A stretch of 43,538 bases of DNA from assembly GCA_947385775.1 (NCBI GenBank), contig CANDMI010000028.1, positions 1 through 43,538 of the forward strand, in the 5' to 3' direction. The stretch is from an uncultured Eubacterium sp. (lineage in GTDB: Bacteria; Bacillota; Clostridia; Lachnospirales; Lachnospiraceae). Below are positions 25,567 through 34,013 of this stretch, one piece after another. Both the position numbers and the translations under genes were made by a program. The number at the start of each line of letters is the position of its first letter. Position 1 is the first letter of the stretch. The notes beneath the pieces are model-generated. The model made no database searches. It saw only the letters and a program-made list of their open reading frames with translations, and was not told the origin of the DNA.

Positions 25567-27278
25567 ATGTTGCAAAAGTAAGGGATGCCATAAAAAGACG
25601 GATCGGAAAAGAAAAATTTGCGGCATATCTTGATGGAAGAGAAGGTGGGCAGATCTATCAGGATTTTCAATATATCCTTCATCTGGACTTTGCCGCTGTA
25701 ATAAGAAGCAGTGATGAACTTGACAGGGCTGGAGATTTACCAGTAATTTTTTTTACAAGCCACGCTAAATCCTGTAAGGAAATATTAAGAAAGAAGGGCA
25801 TTGCAGAAGAAAAGTTGATTGATCATGATGAACTGATTTCCTTATTTGACATCGATCCAGTAATTTTGGCAAAGGGCAGAAAAATAGCAATTTGGGGTGC
25901 GGGGAGCCTTAGCACGTTTGTCCATATGTATGACAAAATGGATGCGCTTGGAATAACCCCGGATTTTTATTTGGATAATGACTGCGCAAAGCACGGAGGG
26001 ACATATGATGGATTGCCGATCAAAGATTATGACGCATTAGACATATCGGAGAAAGAAAAACTGTTTATTGTAGTATGCAGCGCCTATTATCAGGAAATCG
26101 AAGAACAGCTTTTGGCAAAAGGGTTGGTCAAGGATAAAGATTTTGTATCATATATTTCTATTATCCGGAATGCAGCTTATATGATGCGGAAAACGCTTCA
26201 CGATAAAAAGGTAAATGGCCCAGTCTGCACGCTGCCTTTTGAAATGGCGAATATCCACCGAGAAGGGATTTATGTCTGTCCACCAGACTGGATCAATCAG
26301 CTGCCGATCGGGACAAGCACGCAAAATGATTTAAATGACGCTTGGAATTCAATTTCCGCAGAGATATTTAGGCTGTCAATTGAAAATGGGACATATAGTT
26401 TTTGTAATTTAGGTTTGTGCGGTCTGATGAATGGACAAACGGTTGAATATAAGGACAAAGGGGCACAGGATTGGGCTGAAAAATATAAAAAGCGCAAGTC
26501 GCCGTCAATGCTGGTGGTATCACATGACCATTCGTGTAATTTATGGTGCGAAAGTTGTCGAAAGTGTCGTCAGATTGCGGAAGGAGCAGAATTTGCGTAT
26601 GCCGAGAAGATTACAGAACAGTTGGAGAAGTCTGGCTGGCTGGATGAGAGTGAAAAATTATTGTTAGCAGGGGATGGAGAGGTGTTTTCCAGTCGCGTTT
26701 ATCAAAAAATTTTGTATGATCCGAAACGGACAAGGAAGTCTGTTTGTATCTTAAGCAATGGGAATTTGCTGGACAAGAAGAGATTGGATGAGCTGTTAAG
26801 TCGGTATAGCGAGCTTGACATAGAAATTTCAATTGATGCTGCGCGTAAAGATACGTATGAGGAATTAAGAAGAGGCGGAAACTGGAACAGGCTGATGGAT
26901 AATTTAAATGCGATCGGAGATTACCGGCAAAAGGGAAAGATCCGTTATTTTGGAATCCGGATGGTTGTGCAAAGCAAAAATATAGAAGAAATGCCTGAGT
27001 TTGTAGAACTGGGGAAATCTGTGCACGCGGATTTGGTGCGGTTTGCAAGAATCAGGAATTTTGGATCATATGCGAAAGAGCAGTTTCAGGAAATTTCCAT
27101 TACAACTGAAAAAAATTCCGAAGGGAAGTTAAAGCCGGAATATAAAGAGATTATGAAAGATCAAAGACTTCTGGATCCAATTGTGGGGCTTTATGATATG
27201 GAAAAACTCTTGAATACAAACAGAGATATTTCATTGAGGGAGATCAGTCAAAAATATCATAATTTGATTTATTTATAA
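25563..27278 (+). CDS. Radical SAM protein with internal Rossmann module and N-terminal cysteine-rich region
   Basis: 571 residues. A first 95-residue part of unknown kind is followed by the shared module (IAIWGAGSLSTFVHMYDK, DFYLDNDCAKH). Next is a SPASM-like stretch, PVCTLPFEMANIHREGIYVC, continuing to CNLGLCG near residue 285. The radical SAM core follows with CX3CX2C in SCNLWCESCRKC, LLAGDGEVF and SIDAARKDTYEELRRGG. Having the auxiliary-cluster-like region before the core instead of after it is unusual. GGAGGT overlaps the end of the upstream gene. Substrate unknown; the company of a GT32 transferase suggests action on a glycan or glycan-linked group. Confidence 0.75.
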   Translation: MNVAKVRDAIKRRIGKEKFAAYLDGREGGQIYQDFQYILHLDFAAVIRSSDELDRAGDLPVIFFTSHAKSCKEILRKKGIAEEKLIDHDELISLFDIDPVILAKGRKIAIWGAGSLSTFVHMYDKMDALGITPDFYLDNDCAKHGGTYDGLPIKDYDALDISEKEKLFIVVCSAYYQEIEEQLLAKGLVKDKDFVSYISIIRNAAYMMRKTLHDKKVNGPVCTLPFEMANIHREGIYVCPPDWINQLPIGTSTQNDLNDAWNSISAEIFRLSIENGTYSFCNLGLCGLMNGQTVEYKDKGAQDWAEKYKKRKSPSMLVVSHDHSCNLWCESCRKCRQIAEGAEFAYAEKITEQLEKSGWLDESEKLLLAGDGEVFSSRVYQKILYDPKRTRKSVCILSNGNLLDKKRLDELLSRYSELDIEISIDAARKDTYEELRRGGNWNRLMDNLNAIGDYRQKGKIRYFGIRMVVQSKNIEEMPEFVELGKSVHADLVRFARIRNFGSYAKEQFQEISITTEKNSEGKLKPEYKEIMKDQRLLDPIVGLYDMEKLLNTNRDISLREISQKYHNLIYL

Positions 27279-27311
27279 ATCGAATGGAAAGAAAAATATA
27301 GGGGTTGAATA

Positions 27312-28334
27312 ATGATCATTACGAGAACGCCCTTTAGGATCAGTTTCGCCGGCGGTGGAAGCGACATCGAAAGTTTTTATAAAAAGCATAATGGATGCGT
27401 AGTCAGCACGGCGATTGATAAATATATGTACATTGCAATCCATCCTAATTTCAACAGGGAAGAAACAATTCTAAAATATTCAAAAACGGAAATTATTAAC
27501 GATCGATCGCAAATTGAACATACGTATTTCAGAAAAATTTTGGAGTCGCACAAGGTAAATGGAGTAGAAATCGTGAGTACGGCGGATGTGCTTGCAGGTT
27601 CGGGATTGGGATCGTCGAGTACGTTTACAGTAGGCGTATTACATGCGCTGTATGCATATGAAGGAAAATATGTTTCAAAGGAAAAACTTGCGTCGGAAGC
27701 CTGTAGCATAGAAATAGATGATCTGAAGAACCCGATTGGCAAACAGGATCAATATGCGGCAGCGTATGGCGGGTTAAACTGCATTCGATTTTATCAAAAC
27801 GGCGATGTGAATGTTGAACCGATCCTAATGCCTAGAAAAGTTCAAAAGAGATTGGAATCTAATTTGATGCTTTTTTACACAGGGAGGCTTCATTCAGCGT
27901 CAGAAATTTTAGGGATGCAGTCTGAAAATGTTACGCATGGCATAAAAGAACAAAATCAGCTAAAGATATGCCAATTAGCGGAAGCTCTTTTGGATGAGCT
28001 GCGAAAAGGAAATATTGATTCGATGGGGGAAGTCCTTCATGACAGTTGGTTACTTAAAAAAACATTGGCTTTAGGAATTTCATACACAGAGCTTGATTCG
28101 ATCTATGATCGGGCGATTTTAGCAGGAGCTGAGGGAGGAAAGCTGCTTGGAGCGGGAGGCGGAGGCTTTATGCTTTTTTATGTCAGGCAAGAAAATCAGG
28201 AGGCGGTCAGAAGGGCGGTGCAACTGCCGCAAATGCCGTTTTCGTTTGACAGACAAGGCACAACTGTGATCTATGTAGGTGAAAAACCTAAATTTATAGT
28301 GGAAAGCAATGGGTTGGAGAAGAAATCAAAATGA
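27312..28334 (+). CDS. hddA: GHMP kinase, D-glycero-D-manno-heptose 7-phosphate kinase
   Basis: 340 residues. GHMP marks: TRTPFRISFAGGGSD at the start, the ATP loop LAGSGLGSSSTFTVGVL and the C-terminal GGKLLGAGGGGFMLFY. This combination is characteristic of HddA, which makes heptose 1,7-bisphosphate on the way to GDP-heptose. The following genes encode an HddC-like nucleotidyltransferase (4-nt overlap) and a GmhA isomerase, which supports the call strongly. A related L-fucose-type kinase is a less likely alternative. Confidence 0.88.
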   Translation: MIITRTPFRISFAGGGSDIESFYKKHNGCVVSTAIDKYMYIAIHPNFNREETILKYSKTEIINDRSQIEHTYFRKILESHKVNGVEIVSTADVLAGSGLGSSSTFTVGVLHALYAYEGKYVSKEKLASEACSIEIDDLKNPIGKQDQYAAAYGGLNCIRFYQNGDVNVEPILMPRKVQKRLESNLMLFYTGRLHSASEILGMQSENVTHGIKEQNQLKICQLAEALLDELRKGNIDSMGEVLHDSWLLKKTLALGISYTELDSIYDRAILAGAEGGKLLGAGGGGFMLFYVRQENQEAVRRAVQLPQMPFSFDRQGTTVIYVGEKPKFIVESNGLEKKSK

Positions 28335-29047
28335 AAAAAATAAAGCAGGCAGTAATAATGGCGGGAGGACTGGGAACGAGACTTGCGAAAGAAATTTCAG
28401 ACCGGCCAAAACCAATGGCTCTGATTGCGGGACATCCTTTATTATATCATCAGATTATGAATTTAAAGCAATATGGAATAACAGACCTGATATTGGTAAT
28501 TGGATATATGGGACACATGATCAGAGAATATTTTACTAATGGTGAAGATTATGGAGTGCATATTCAATATTTTAAGGAGGAACAGCCGCTTGGGACAGGA
28601 GGGGCTTTTGCGTATATTGCGGATAAATTGCAGGAGACTTTTTTTGTCATTTTCGGAGATATTTATTTTCAGATGGATTTTCAGCGCATGATTGATTTCC
28701 ATTATGAAAAGAAAGGAAAGATAACGGTTTTGGCGCACCCGAATGAACATCCATTTGACAGTGATCTGCTGATCGAGGACGATGAACAGCGTGTAACAGG
28801 CATGATAAAAAAAGGTGAAGATAGAAACAAAGAATACAAAAATTTGGTTAACGCCGGACTATATGTGGCAGAAAGAGATATGATAACGTCTTTTCCGTAT
28901 CGGGAAAAAGTCGACTTTGAAAGGGATATTGTTGAGCGGCTTATTCCATCGGGGCAAGTATACGCATACCACAGCGCGGAATTTATAAAAGATATTGGAA
29001 CGCCAAGTAGGTATAAGGATGTTCAGGAAGCGGTAAAGCGGCTGTAA
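28331..29047 (+). CDS. hddC: Sugar nucleotidyltransferase, heptose 1-phosphate guanylyltransferase
   Basis: 238 residues of the NTP-transferase family: AVIMAGGLGTRLAKEISDRP with the signature G-x-G-T-R, then KPMALIAGHPLL, LVIGYMGHMI, the metal-site Asp in FVIFGDIYFQMD and NAGLYV. In the hddA-hddC-gmhA neighbourhood it would transfer GMP to heptose 1-phosphate. It overlaps the kinase gene by ATGA, indicating coupled translation. No gmhB-type bisphosphatase is adjacent, although some HddC proteins are fused to one. Confidence 0.82.
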   Translation: MKKIKQAVIMAGGLGTRLAKEISDRPKPMALIAGHPLLYHQIMNLKQYGITDLILVIGYMGHMIREYFTNGEDYGVHIQYFKEEQPLGTGGAFAYIADKLQETFFVIFGDIYFQMDFQRMIDFHYEKKGKITVLAHPNEHPFDSDLLIEDDEQRVTGMIKKGEDRNKEYKNLVNAGLYVAERDMITSFPYREKVDFERDIVERLIPSGQVYAYHSAEFIKDIGTPSRYKDVQEAVKRL

Positions 29048-29108
29048 AGAAGCGGGAAAATGAGGGATACCGGCATTATCGATACACAAAAAGATAGGAA
29101 TGATTGAC

Positions 29109-29684
29109 ATGTTGACGGATCATATAAAAAATTATTACGAGAAAGAAATTCAGGTAATACAGTCCCTTGATTACAGGGAAATAGAAAAAACGGTAAATAT
29201 AGTTTTTGAAGCATACGAACGTCAGGCTGAGATTTATCTATTTGGAAATGGAGGAAGCGCAGCAACCGCGTCGCATTTTGTGAATGATCTTAACAAAGGC
29301 GTTTCAGATTCGCTGAAAAAGAAATTTCATGCAACGTGCTTATGTGACAATACAGCTACAATCATGGCGATTGCAAATGATCTTTCTTATGACGACGTAT
29401 TTCGTTATCAGCTTTTGGGAAAATTAAAGCCATCGGATCTGGTCATTGCAATATCAGGAAGCGGAAATTCAAAAAATGTGATCAAAGCTGTAGAATATGC
29501 CAGGGAAATTGGAGCGGTGGTCATAGGCGTTAGCGGGTATGATGGTGGAAAACTTATGCAACTTTCAGATTTTCATCTTCATGTTCCGGTCAATAATATG
29601 CAGATTGTGGAAGATATACATATGACATTTTGCCATATGTTGTATGCGGTTATTCTAAAATGCATGGAAGCTGTCAGTAAATAA
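29109..29684 (+). CDS. gmhA: SIS-domain phosphoheptose isomerase
   Basis: About 191 residues, normal for GmhA. It has EIYLFGNGGSAATASHFVND, CLCDNTATIMAIANDLSYDD, IAISGSGNSKNVIKAVEYA and EDIHMTFCHMLY, the full SIS/GmhA pattern including the substrate Ser and the catalytic Glu/His regions. It should convert sedoheptulose 7-phosphate to D-glycero-D-manno-heptose 7-phosphate for HddA. The ATG at 29100 lies one base after AGGA; the ATG at 29109 has correct spacing and is preferred. The SIS half of the protein at 14236 is a paralog. Confidence 0.87.
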   Translation: MLTDHIKNYYEKEIQVIQSLDYREIEKTVNIVFEAYERQAEIYLFGNGGSAATASHFVNDLNKGVSDSLKKKFHATCLCDNTATIMAIANDLSYDDVFRYQLLGKLKPSDLVIAISGSGNSKNVIKAVEYAREIGAVVIGVSGYDGGKLMQLSDFHLHVPVNNMQIVEDIHMTFCHMLYAVILKCMEAVSK

Positions 29685-29696
29685 CAGTTTGCGCTA

Positions 29697-30620
29697 ATGC
29701 ATATGGGGGAGCAAAAAGTTTTTAATATGGAAATGAACACAGCGTTAATTACTGGCGCGGCAGGATTCACCGGGGCGGCGCTGACAGAGCTGCTGATAAG
29801 ACGTGGGATTGAAGTGTACGCGCTTGTCAGGCCAGGGTCGAATCATAATAAAAGATTGGATGGCCATGCAGGCAATCCGCATATCATCCCAGTTCAACCG
29901 GAGGAGTACAGTGGATTATACCAGCATGTCGATAAGCCATGCGACGTTTGCTTTCACTTGATGTGGACGGGAGATAACGGATTGTCTGAGCAAATAAAAA
30001 ATATCAGGCATTCTATTGAACTGCTTGACGCGTTAAAAAGGATTGGGTGTAAGAGATTTATTGCCGCAGGCTCCCAGGCGGAGTATGGAGCCGTCCAACA
30101 GGACGATTTGATTCATGAAAATCTGAATCCAAAGCCATTGACAGCCTATGGCGCAAGTAAGACGGCAGCGTGCTATCTTACCAGGCAAAAGTGCCTGGAG
30201 CTGGACATAGATTGGATCTGGGGCCGCATTTTTAGTCTGATAGGAAGATATGAGCCGCGAGGGAGGATGCTGCCAGATCTGTATTGGGCTTTAAAAAATA
30301 AGGACGGCTTTCAGATGTCGTCCGGTCGACAGAATTGGGATTACCTGGATGTCTATGACGCGGCAGAGGCTTTGATCGCCCTTGCAAAACGAGGGCGCAG
30401 CGGGGAAACATACAATATCGCCCATGGGGCGTATCGACCTTTAAGAAAATATACGGAAGAGTTAAGGCGTGCGCTGTTTCCAGATCAGGAGATTCTATAC
30501 GGAGATGATCCGGTTCCATTTATCTCTTTACAGCCTTCCATCGAAAAAATACATTCCCATACGGGCTGGAAACCGAAAAGAGCGTTTTTGGACAGTGTGC
30601 GTGATTATGAGAGGGGATGA
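29697..30620 (+). CDS. Extended SDR nucleotide-sugar epimerase/dehydratase/reductase
   Basis: 307 residues. NAD(P) motif ALITGAAGFTGAAL, a Ser/Tyr-Lys active site in AAGSQAEYGA and TAYGASKTAACYL, and late IFSLIGRYEPRGRML mark an extended SDR. Directly upstream of rfbH, rfbF and rfbG (4-nt overlap with rfbH), it probably finishes the CDP-sugar, for example as an abequose- or paratose-synthase-like 4-reductase or a YerF-like reductase. Several ATGs (29697, 29703, 29727, 29733) are in frame and none has a clear ribosome site, so the start is uncertain; MNTALITGAAGF from 29733 would be a normal family start. Confidence 0.75.
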   Translation: MHMGEQKVFNMEMNTALITGAAGFTGAALTELLIRRGIEVYALVRPGSNHNKRLDGHAGNPHIIPVQPEEYSGLYQHVDKPCDVCFHLMWTGDNGLSEQIKNIRHSIELLDALKRIGCKRFIAAGSQAEYGAVQQDDLIHENLNPKPLTAYGASKTAACYLTRQKCLELDIDWIWGRIFSLIGRYEPRGRMLPDLYWALKNKDGFQMSSGRQNWDYLDVYDAAEALIALAKRGRSGETYNIAHGAYRPLRKYTEELRRALFPDQEILYGDDPVPFISLQPSIEKIHSHTGWKPKRAFLDSVRDYERG

Positions 30621-31975
30621 AACGGATGATGCAGTTGGACAACGATGAAAGAAAAGCGCGCCGCGAGATAAAAAAGCTTGTTGCGGATTATTATCACAAT
30701 TTTATAGAAAACAAATTGCCATATAAGTCGGGCGACCGCGTTCCATATGCGTCAAGAGTGTTCGATGAAAAAGAAATCCTAAGCCTTACAGAGGCGGCGC
30801 TGGATTTTTGGCTTACGGCAGGGCGGTTTGCGGATGAATTTGAAAAGAGTTTTGCGAAGTGGATCGGTGTGAAGTATGCGCATTTGGTAAACAGCGGTTC
30901 AAGCGCAAATCTGATCGCGTTTGCCGCGCTTACTGCGCCGGAGCTTGGAGACCGTCAGATAAAGCGCGCAGATGAAGTGATTACCGTTGCCTGCGCATTT
31001 CCAACGACGGTATCTCCGATATTGCACTACGGAGCAGTTCCTGTATTTGTGGACGTAACCGTTCCGCAGTATAACATTGACGTAGAAAAACTGGAAGAGG
31101 CGTATAGCCCCAGGACGAAAGCCGTGATGATTGCCCATACATTAGGAAATCCTTTTGACTTAAAAGAGGTCAGGGAATTTTGCGATATGCACAACCTTTG
31201 GTTGATAGAAGACAATTGTGACGCTCTTGGCGCGGAATATACAATTGATGGGGAGACAAAATATACTGGCGCCTGGGGTGATATAGGGACATCTTCTTTC
31301 TACCCACCCCATCATATGACAATGGGAGAGGGCGGATGCGTTTATACGGACAATGATTTGCTCCATCGCCTGATTCTTTCCTATCGGGACTGGGGACGTG
31401 ACTGTGTCTGCCCGTCAGGGCATGATGGCGTGTGCGGGCATCGGTTTCGCCAGCAATTTGGAGAATTGCCGTTTGGATATGACCATAAGTATGTGTACAG
31501 TCATTTTGGCTATAACCTTAAGGCTACGGATTTACAGGCTGCAATAGGGGTGGAGCAGTTGAAAAAGCTCCCATTGTTTGTGGAACGTCGCCGCTGCAAC
31601 TGGGATAGGTTAAAAAAGGCATTTGAGCCGTTAAACGAAAAACTGATTCTTCCGGAACCTGCAAAGAACAGCCGACCATCGTGGTTCGGCTTTTTGATTT
31701 CTATAAGAGCGGACAGCGGACTGGAACGAAATAAGGTTACGCAGTATATAGAAAGCCAGAATATACAGACAAGGCTTTTATTCAGCGGCAATCTGATAAA
31801 ACATCCGGCGTTTGACCAGATTCGGGGCACGAAAGCTTATAGGGTCGTTGGCAACCTGAATGTGACAGATTTTATAATGAAAAATGCATTCTGGATTGGA
31901 GTCTATCCAGGAATGACGGATGAAATGATCGACGATATGGCAAAGGCAGTTATGGATGCATGCAAAGGAGCGTAA
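30617..31975 (+). CDS. rfbH: CDP-4-keto-6-deoxyglucose 3-dehydrase (E1, RfbH/DdhC)
   Basis: 452 residues. It resembles DegT aminotransferases but the PLP lysine is replaced by His in SFYPPHHMTMGEGG, the hallmark of the E1 dehydrase that removes the 3-hydroxyl. Iron-sulfur ligands appear as NCDALG, then RDCVCPSGHDGVCGH, giving CX61CXCX7C, close to the reported CX57CXCX7C. The usual E3 reductase partner (DdhD/AscD) is not in the window. With rfbF and rfbG directly downstream the pathway leads to a 3,6-dideoxyhexose. Start overlaps the SDR stop (ATGA). A terminator-like hairpin lies inside the gene. Confidence 0.92.
   Translation: MKRMMQLDNDERKARREIKKLVADYYHNFIENKLPYKSGDRVPYASRVFDEKEILSLTEAALDFWLTAGRFADEFEKSFAKWIGVKYAHLVNSGSSANLIAFAALTAPELGDRQIKRADEVITVACAFPTTVSPILHYGAVPVFVDVTVPQYNIDVEKLEEAYSPRTKAVMIAHTLGNPFDLKEVREFCDMHNLWLIEDNCDALGAEYTIDGETKYTGAWGDIGTSSFYPPHHMTMGEGGCVYTDNDLLHRLILSYRDWGRDCVCPSGHDGVCGHRFRQQFGELPFGYDHKYVYSHFGYNLKATDLQAAIGVEQLKKLPLFVERRRCNWDRLKKAFEPLNEKLILPEPAKNSRPSWFGFLISIRADSGLERNKVTQYIESQNIQTRLLFSGNLIKHPAFDQIRGTKAYRVVGNLNVTDFIMKNAFWIGVYPGMTDEMIDDMAKAVMDACKGA
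31670..31695 (+). terminator. Intragenic terminator-like hairpin in rfbH
   Basis: AGCCGACCA (31670-31678) pairs with TGGTTCGGCT (31682-31691) around a TCG loop, nine pairs with one bulged T, and a T run reaches 31695. It encodes part of the SRPSWFGF segment of RfbH, so the resemblance to an intrinsic terminator may be chance, but it is the second such structure inside the operon. Confidence 0.4.
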
Positions 31976-32746
31976 ATGAAGGTCGTACTTCTTGCCGGAG
32001 GGCTTGGAACCAGGATAGCGGAAGAATCGGAATATAAGCCAAAACCGATGATTGAAGTCGGCGGTATGCCCATTATCTGGCACATTATGAAGGAATATTC
32101 CTATTATGGACATAATGAGTTTATTATATGCGCCGGCTATAAGCATTATATGATAAAAAAATGGTTTGCGGACTATCAATTTTACACGTCTGACATGACA
32201 TTTGATTTCCGGACTGGCGGTCATTTTGAATCGATCAATAAAAAATCAGAGCCGTGGAAGGTAACCGTCGTTGACACAGGATACAAAACGAACACCGGCG
32301 GCCGCATTAAGAAAATAAAGGAATATGTCGGTGGGGAATCGTTTATGATGACTTATGGAGACGGCGTTTGTGATGTCAATATGGAAGACTTACTGCGCTT
32401 CCATCAAAGGCACGGTAAAATCGCGACATTGACTGCGGTTGTCCAAAAGCAGATGAAAGGGCAGCTGGATGTGGCGTTCGATCATAGCGTGAGGTCCTTT
32501 CGAGAGAAGAGCATAAAGGACAATACATTGATAAACGCTGGATATATGGTGTTTCGCCCGGAGATTTTTGATTATTTAGAGGATGACGCTGTATTGGAGA
32601 CTACGGTGTTATCGAGGCTTGCTGACGAGGGGCAGCTAATGAGTTATCAACATAACGGTTTTTGGCAGTGTATGGACACTGTGCCTGAAAAGAATTATAT
32701 TGAGAGGCTGATCGCCACCGGCAGCGCGCCATGGATGAAATGGTGA
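31976..32746 (+). CDS. rfbF: Glucose-1-phosphate cytidylyltransferase
   Basis: 256 residues, the usual RfbF/DdhA length. It begins KVVLLAGGLGTRIAEESEY, whose GLGTRIAEE is specific to this family, then KPKPMIEVGGMPIIWHIM, the DTGYKTNTGGRIKKI loop and MMTYGDGVCDVN with the catalytic Asp. It makes CDP-glucose from CTP and glucose 1-phosphate, the first step for rfbG and rfbH. AAAGGAG lies in the end of rfbH and the ATG follows that stop directly. Confidence 0.95.
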   Translation: MKVVLLAGGLGTRIAEESEYKPKPMIEVGGMPIIWHIMKEYSYYGHNEFIICAGYKHYMIKKWFADYQFYTSDMTFDFRTGGHFESINKKSEPWKVTVVDTGYKTNTGGRIKKIKEYVGGESFMMTYGDGVCDVNMEDLLRFHQRHGKIATLTAVVQKQMKGQLDVAFDHSVRSFREKSIKDNTLINAGYMVFRPEIFDYLEDDAVLETTVLSRLADEGQLMSYQHNGFWQCMDTVPEKNYIERLIATGSAPWMKW

Positions 32747-32800
32747 CGCTTTAAAAATACATGCAGAATGCGATCAGTCATTTAGATGGGTGAGAAGCAG

Positions 32801-33961
32801 ATGGATGATAAAATATGTTGTAAAGACGTGATGGATTTTTATAAAGGAAAAAGGGTCCTGATCACTGGGAATACTGGATTCAAAGGCTCTTGGCTTACGT
32901 ATATGCTGTTAAAAGCGGGAGCGATCGTTACGGGGTTTTCGTTGGCCGCGCCTACGAAGCCAAACCTTTTTGCCATAGCTGATTTAGCAAGCGATGCGTC
33001 GCTTAACCAGTATTTCAGTGATGTAAGAGACCTGGATCAGATGAAAAAAATATTTATAAAAGAAAGGCCAAAGATCGTATTCCATTTGGCGGCGCAGCCA
33101 ATCGTCAGGACTTCTTACCGTAATCCGGTCGACACGTATTCTGTCAATGTTATGGGCACAGTGAATGTTTGTGAATGTGTGCGCCTTTCATTGCTTTCCG
33201 CTGGCGATGGCGGGATTGGAGATTCCCAGTGGGGAGGAGTGAAGTCGTTTCTTAATGTTACTACGGATAAAGTGTACAGGAACAATGAATGGGATTGGGG
33301 ATATCGAGAGACGGATTTTCTCGACGGGCAGGATCCATATAGCAATTCAAAGTCCTGTAGTGAATTAATAACTCATAGTTATAAAGAAAGTTATTTTACA
33401 GGGGAAACAGTAAGAGCGTCAACCGTCCGCGCCGGAAATGTAATTGGCGGAGGGGATTTCAGCAGCGACCGGATCATCCCAGATTGCGTTCGAGCTTTGC
33501 AAAAAGAAGGGATTGTGGAGGTTCGAAATCCCAATTCCATTCGTCCGTATCAGCATGTGTTGGAGCCATTATTTGTATATTTGCTTATAGCAAAATCGCA
33601 GTATATAGATCCTAAATTCCAAGGTTATTTTAACGTGGGGCCGGATGATATCGATTGCGTGAGCACTGGGGATTTAGCAGACCTGTTTTGCGACGTATGG
33701 AATAAAATGGGAGCAGGGGTCAAGGCTGTCAGGAGCGATAAAAAAGATAGGGATGCGCCACATGAAGCAAAATTTCTAAAGCTTGACAGCTCAAAGCTTA
33801 AAGCGACATTTGGCTGGCGGCCGCGGTGGGATATATATGAAGCAGTGAAAAATACTATACTTTGGACAAAAGTATGGATGGAAAACAGTGGAGACAGTGA
33901 AAAGATAAAAATGGAAATGGATCGTGAATTAGAAGAATTTGGATGGAACGGGGGGAATTAG
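32801..33961 (+). CDS. rfbG: CDP-glucose 4,6-dehydratase
   Basis: About 386 residues. NAD motif VLITGNTGFKGSWLTYML, the FHLAAQPIVRTSYRNP segment, VTTDKVYRN, active-site YSNSK in DPYSNSKSCSELI, and NVIGGGDFSSDRIIPD are all typical of RfbG/DdhB. It makes CDP-4-keto-6-deoxyglucose for RfbH. ATG 32801 is preceded by GGGTGAG at good spacing, while the in-frame ATG at 32786 has no site. A G6 run ends the gene. Confidence 0.93.
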   Translation: MDDKICCKDVMDFYKGKRVLITGNTGFKGSWLTYMLLKAGAIVTGFSLAAPTKPNLFAIADLASDASLNQYFSDVRDLDQMKKIFIKERPKIVFHLAAQPIVRTSYRNPVDTYSVNVMGTVNVCECVRLSLLSAGDGGIGDSQWGGVKSFLNVTTDKVYRNNEWDWGYRETDFLDGQDPYSNSKSCSELITHSYKESYFTGETVRASTVRAGNVIGGGDFSSDRIIPDCVRALQKEGIVEVRNPNSIRPYQHVLEPLFVYLLIAKSQYIDPKFQGYFNVGPDDIDCVSTGDLADLFCDVWNKMGAGVKAVRSDKKDRDAPHEAKFLKLDSSKLKATFGWRPRWDIYEAVKNTILWTKVWMENSGDSEKIKMEMDRELEEFGWNGGN

Positions 33962-34013
33962 AGACGATTTCATTATTTGAGAACAATAGACACAGGGAAG
34001 GTTGAGGCGCCAT

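Noticed and set aside
28309-28539. 76-codon frame overlapping hddA and hddC
   Set aside because: Out-of-frame shadow of hddC.
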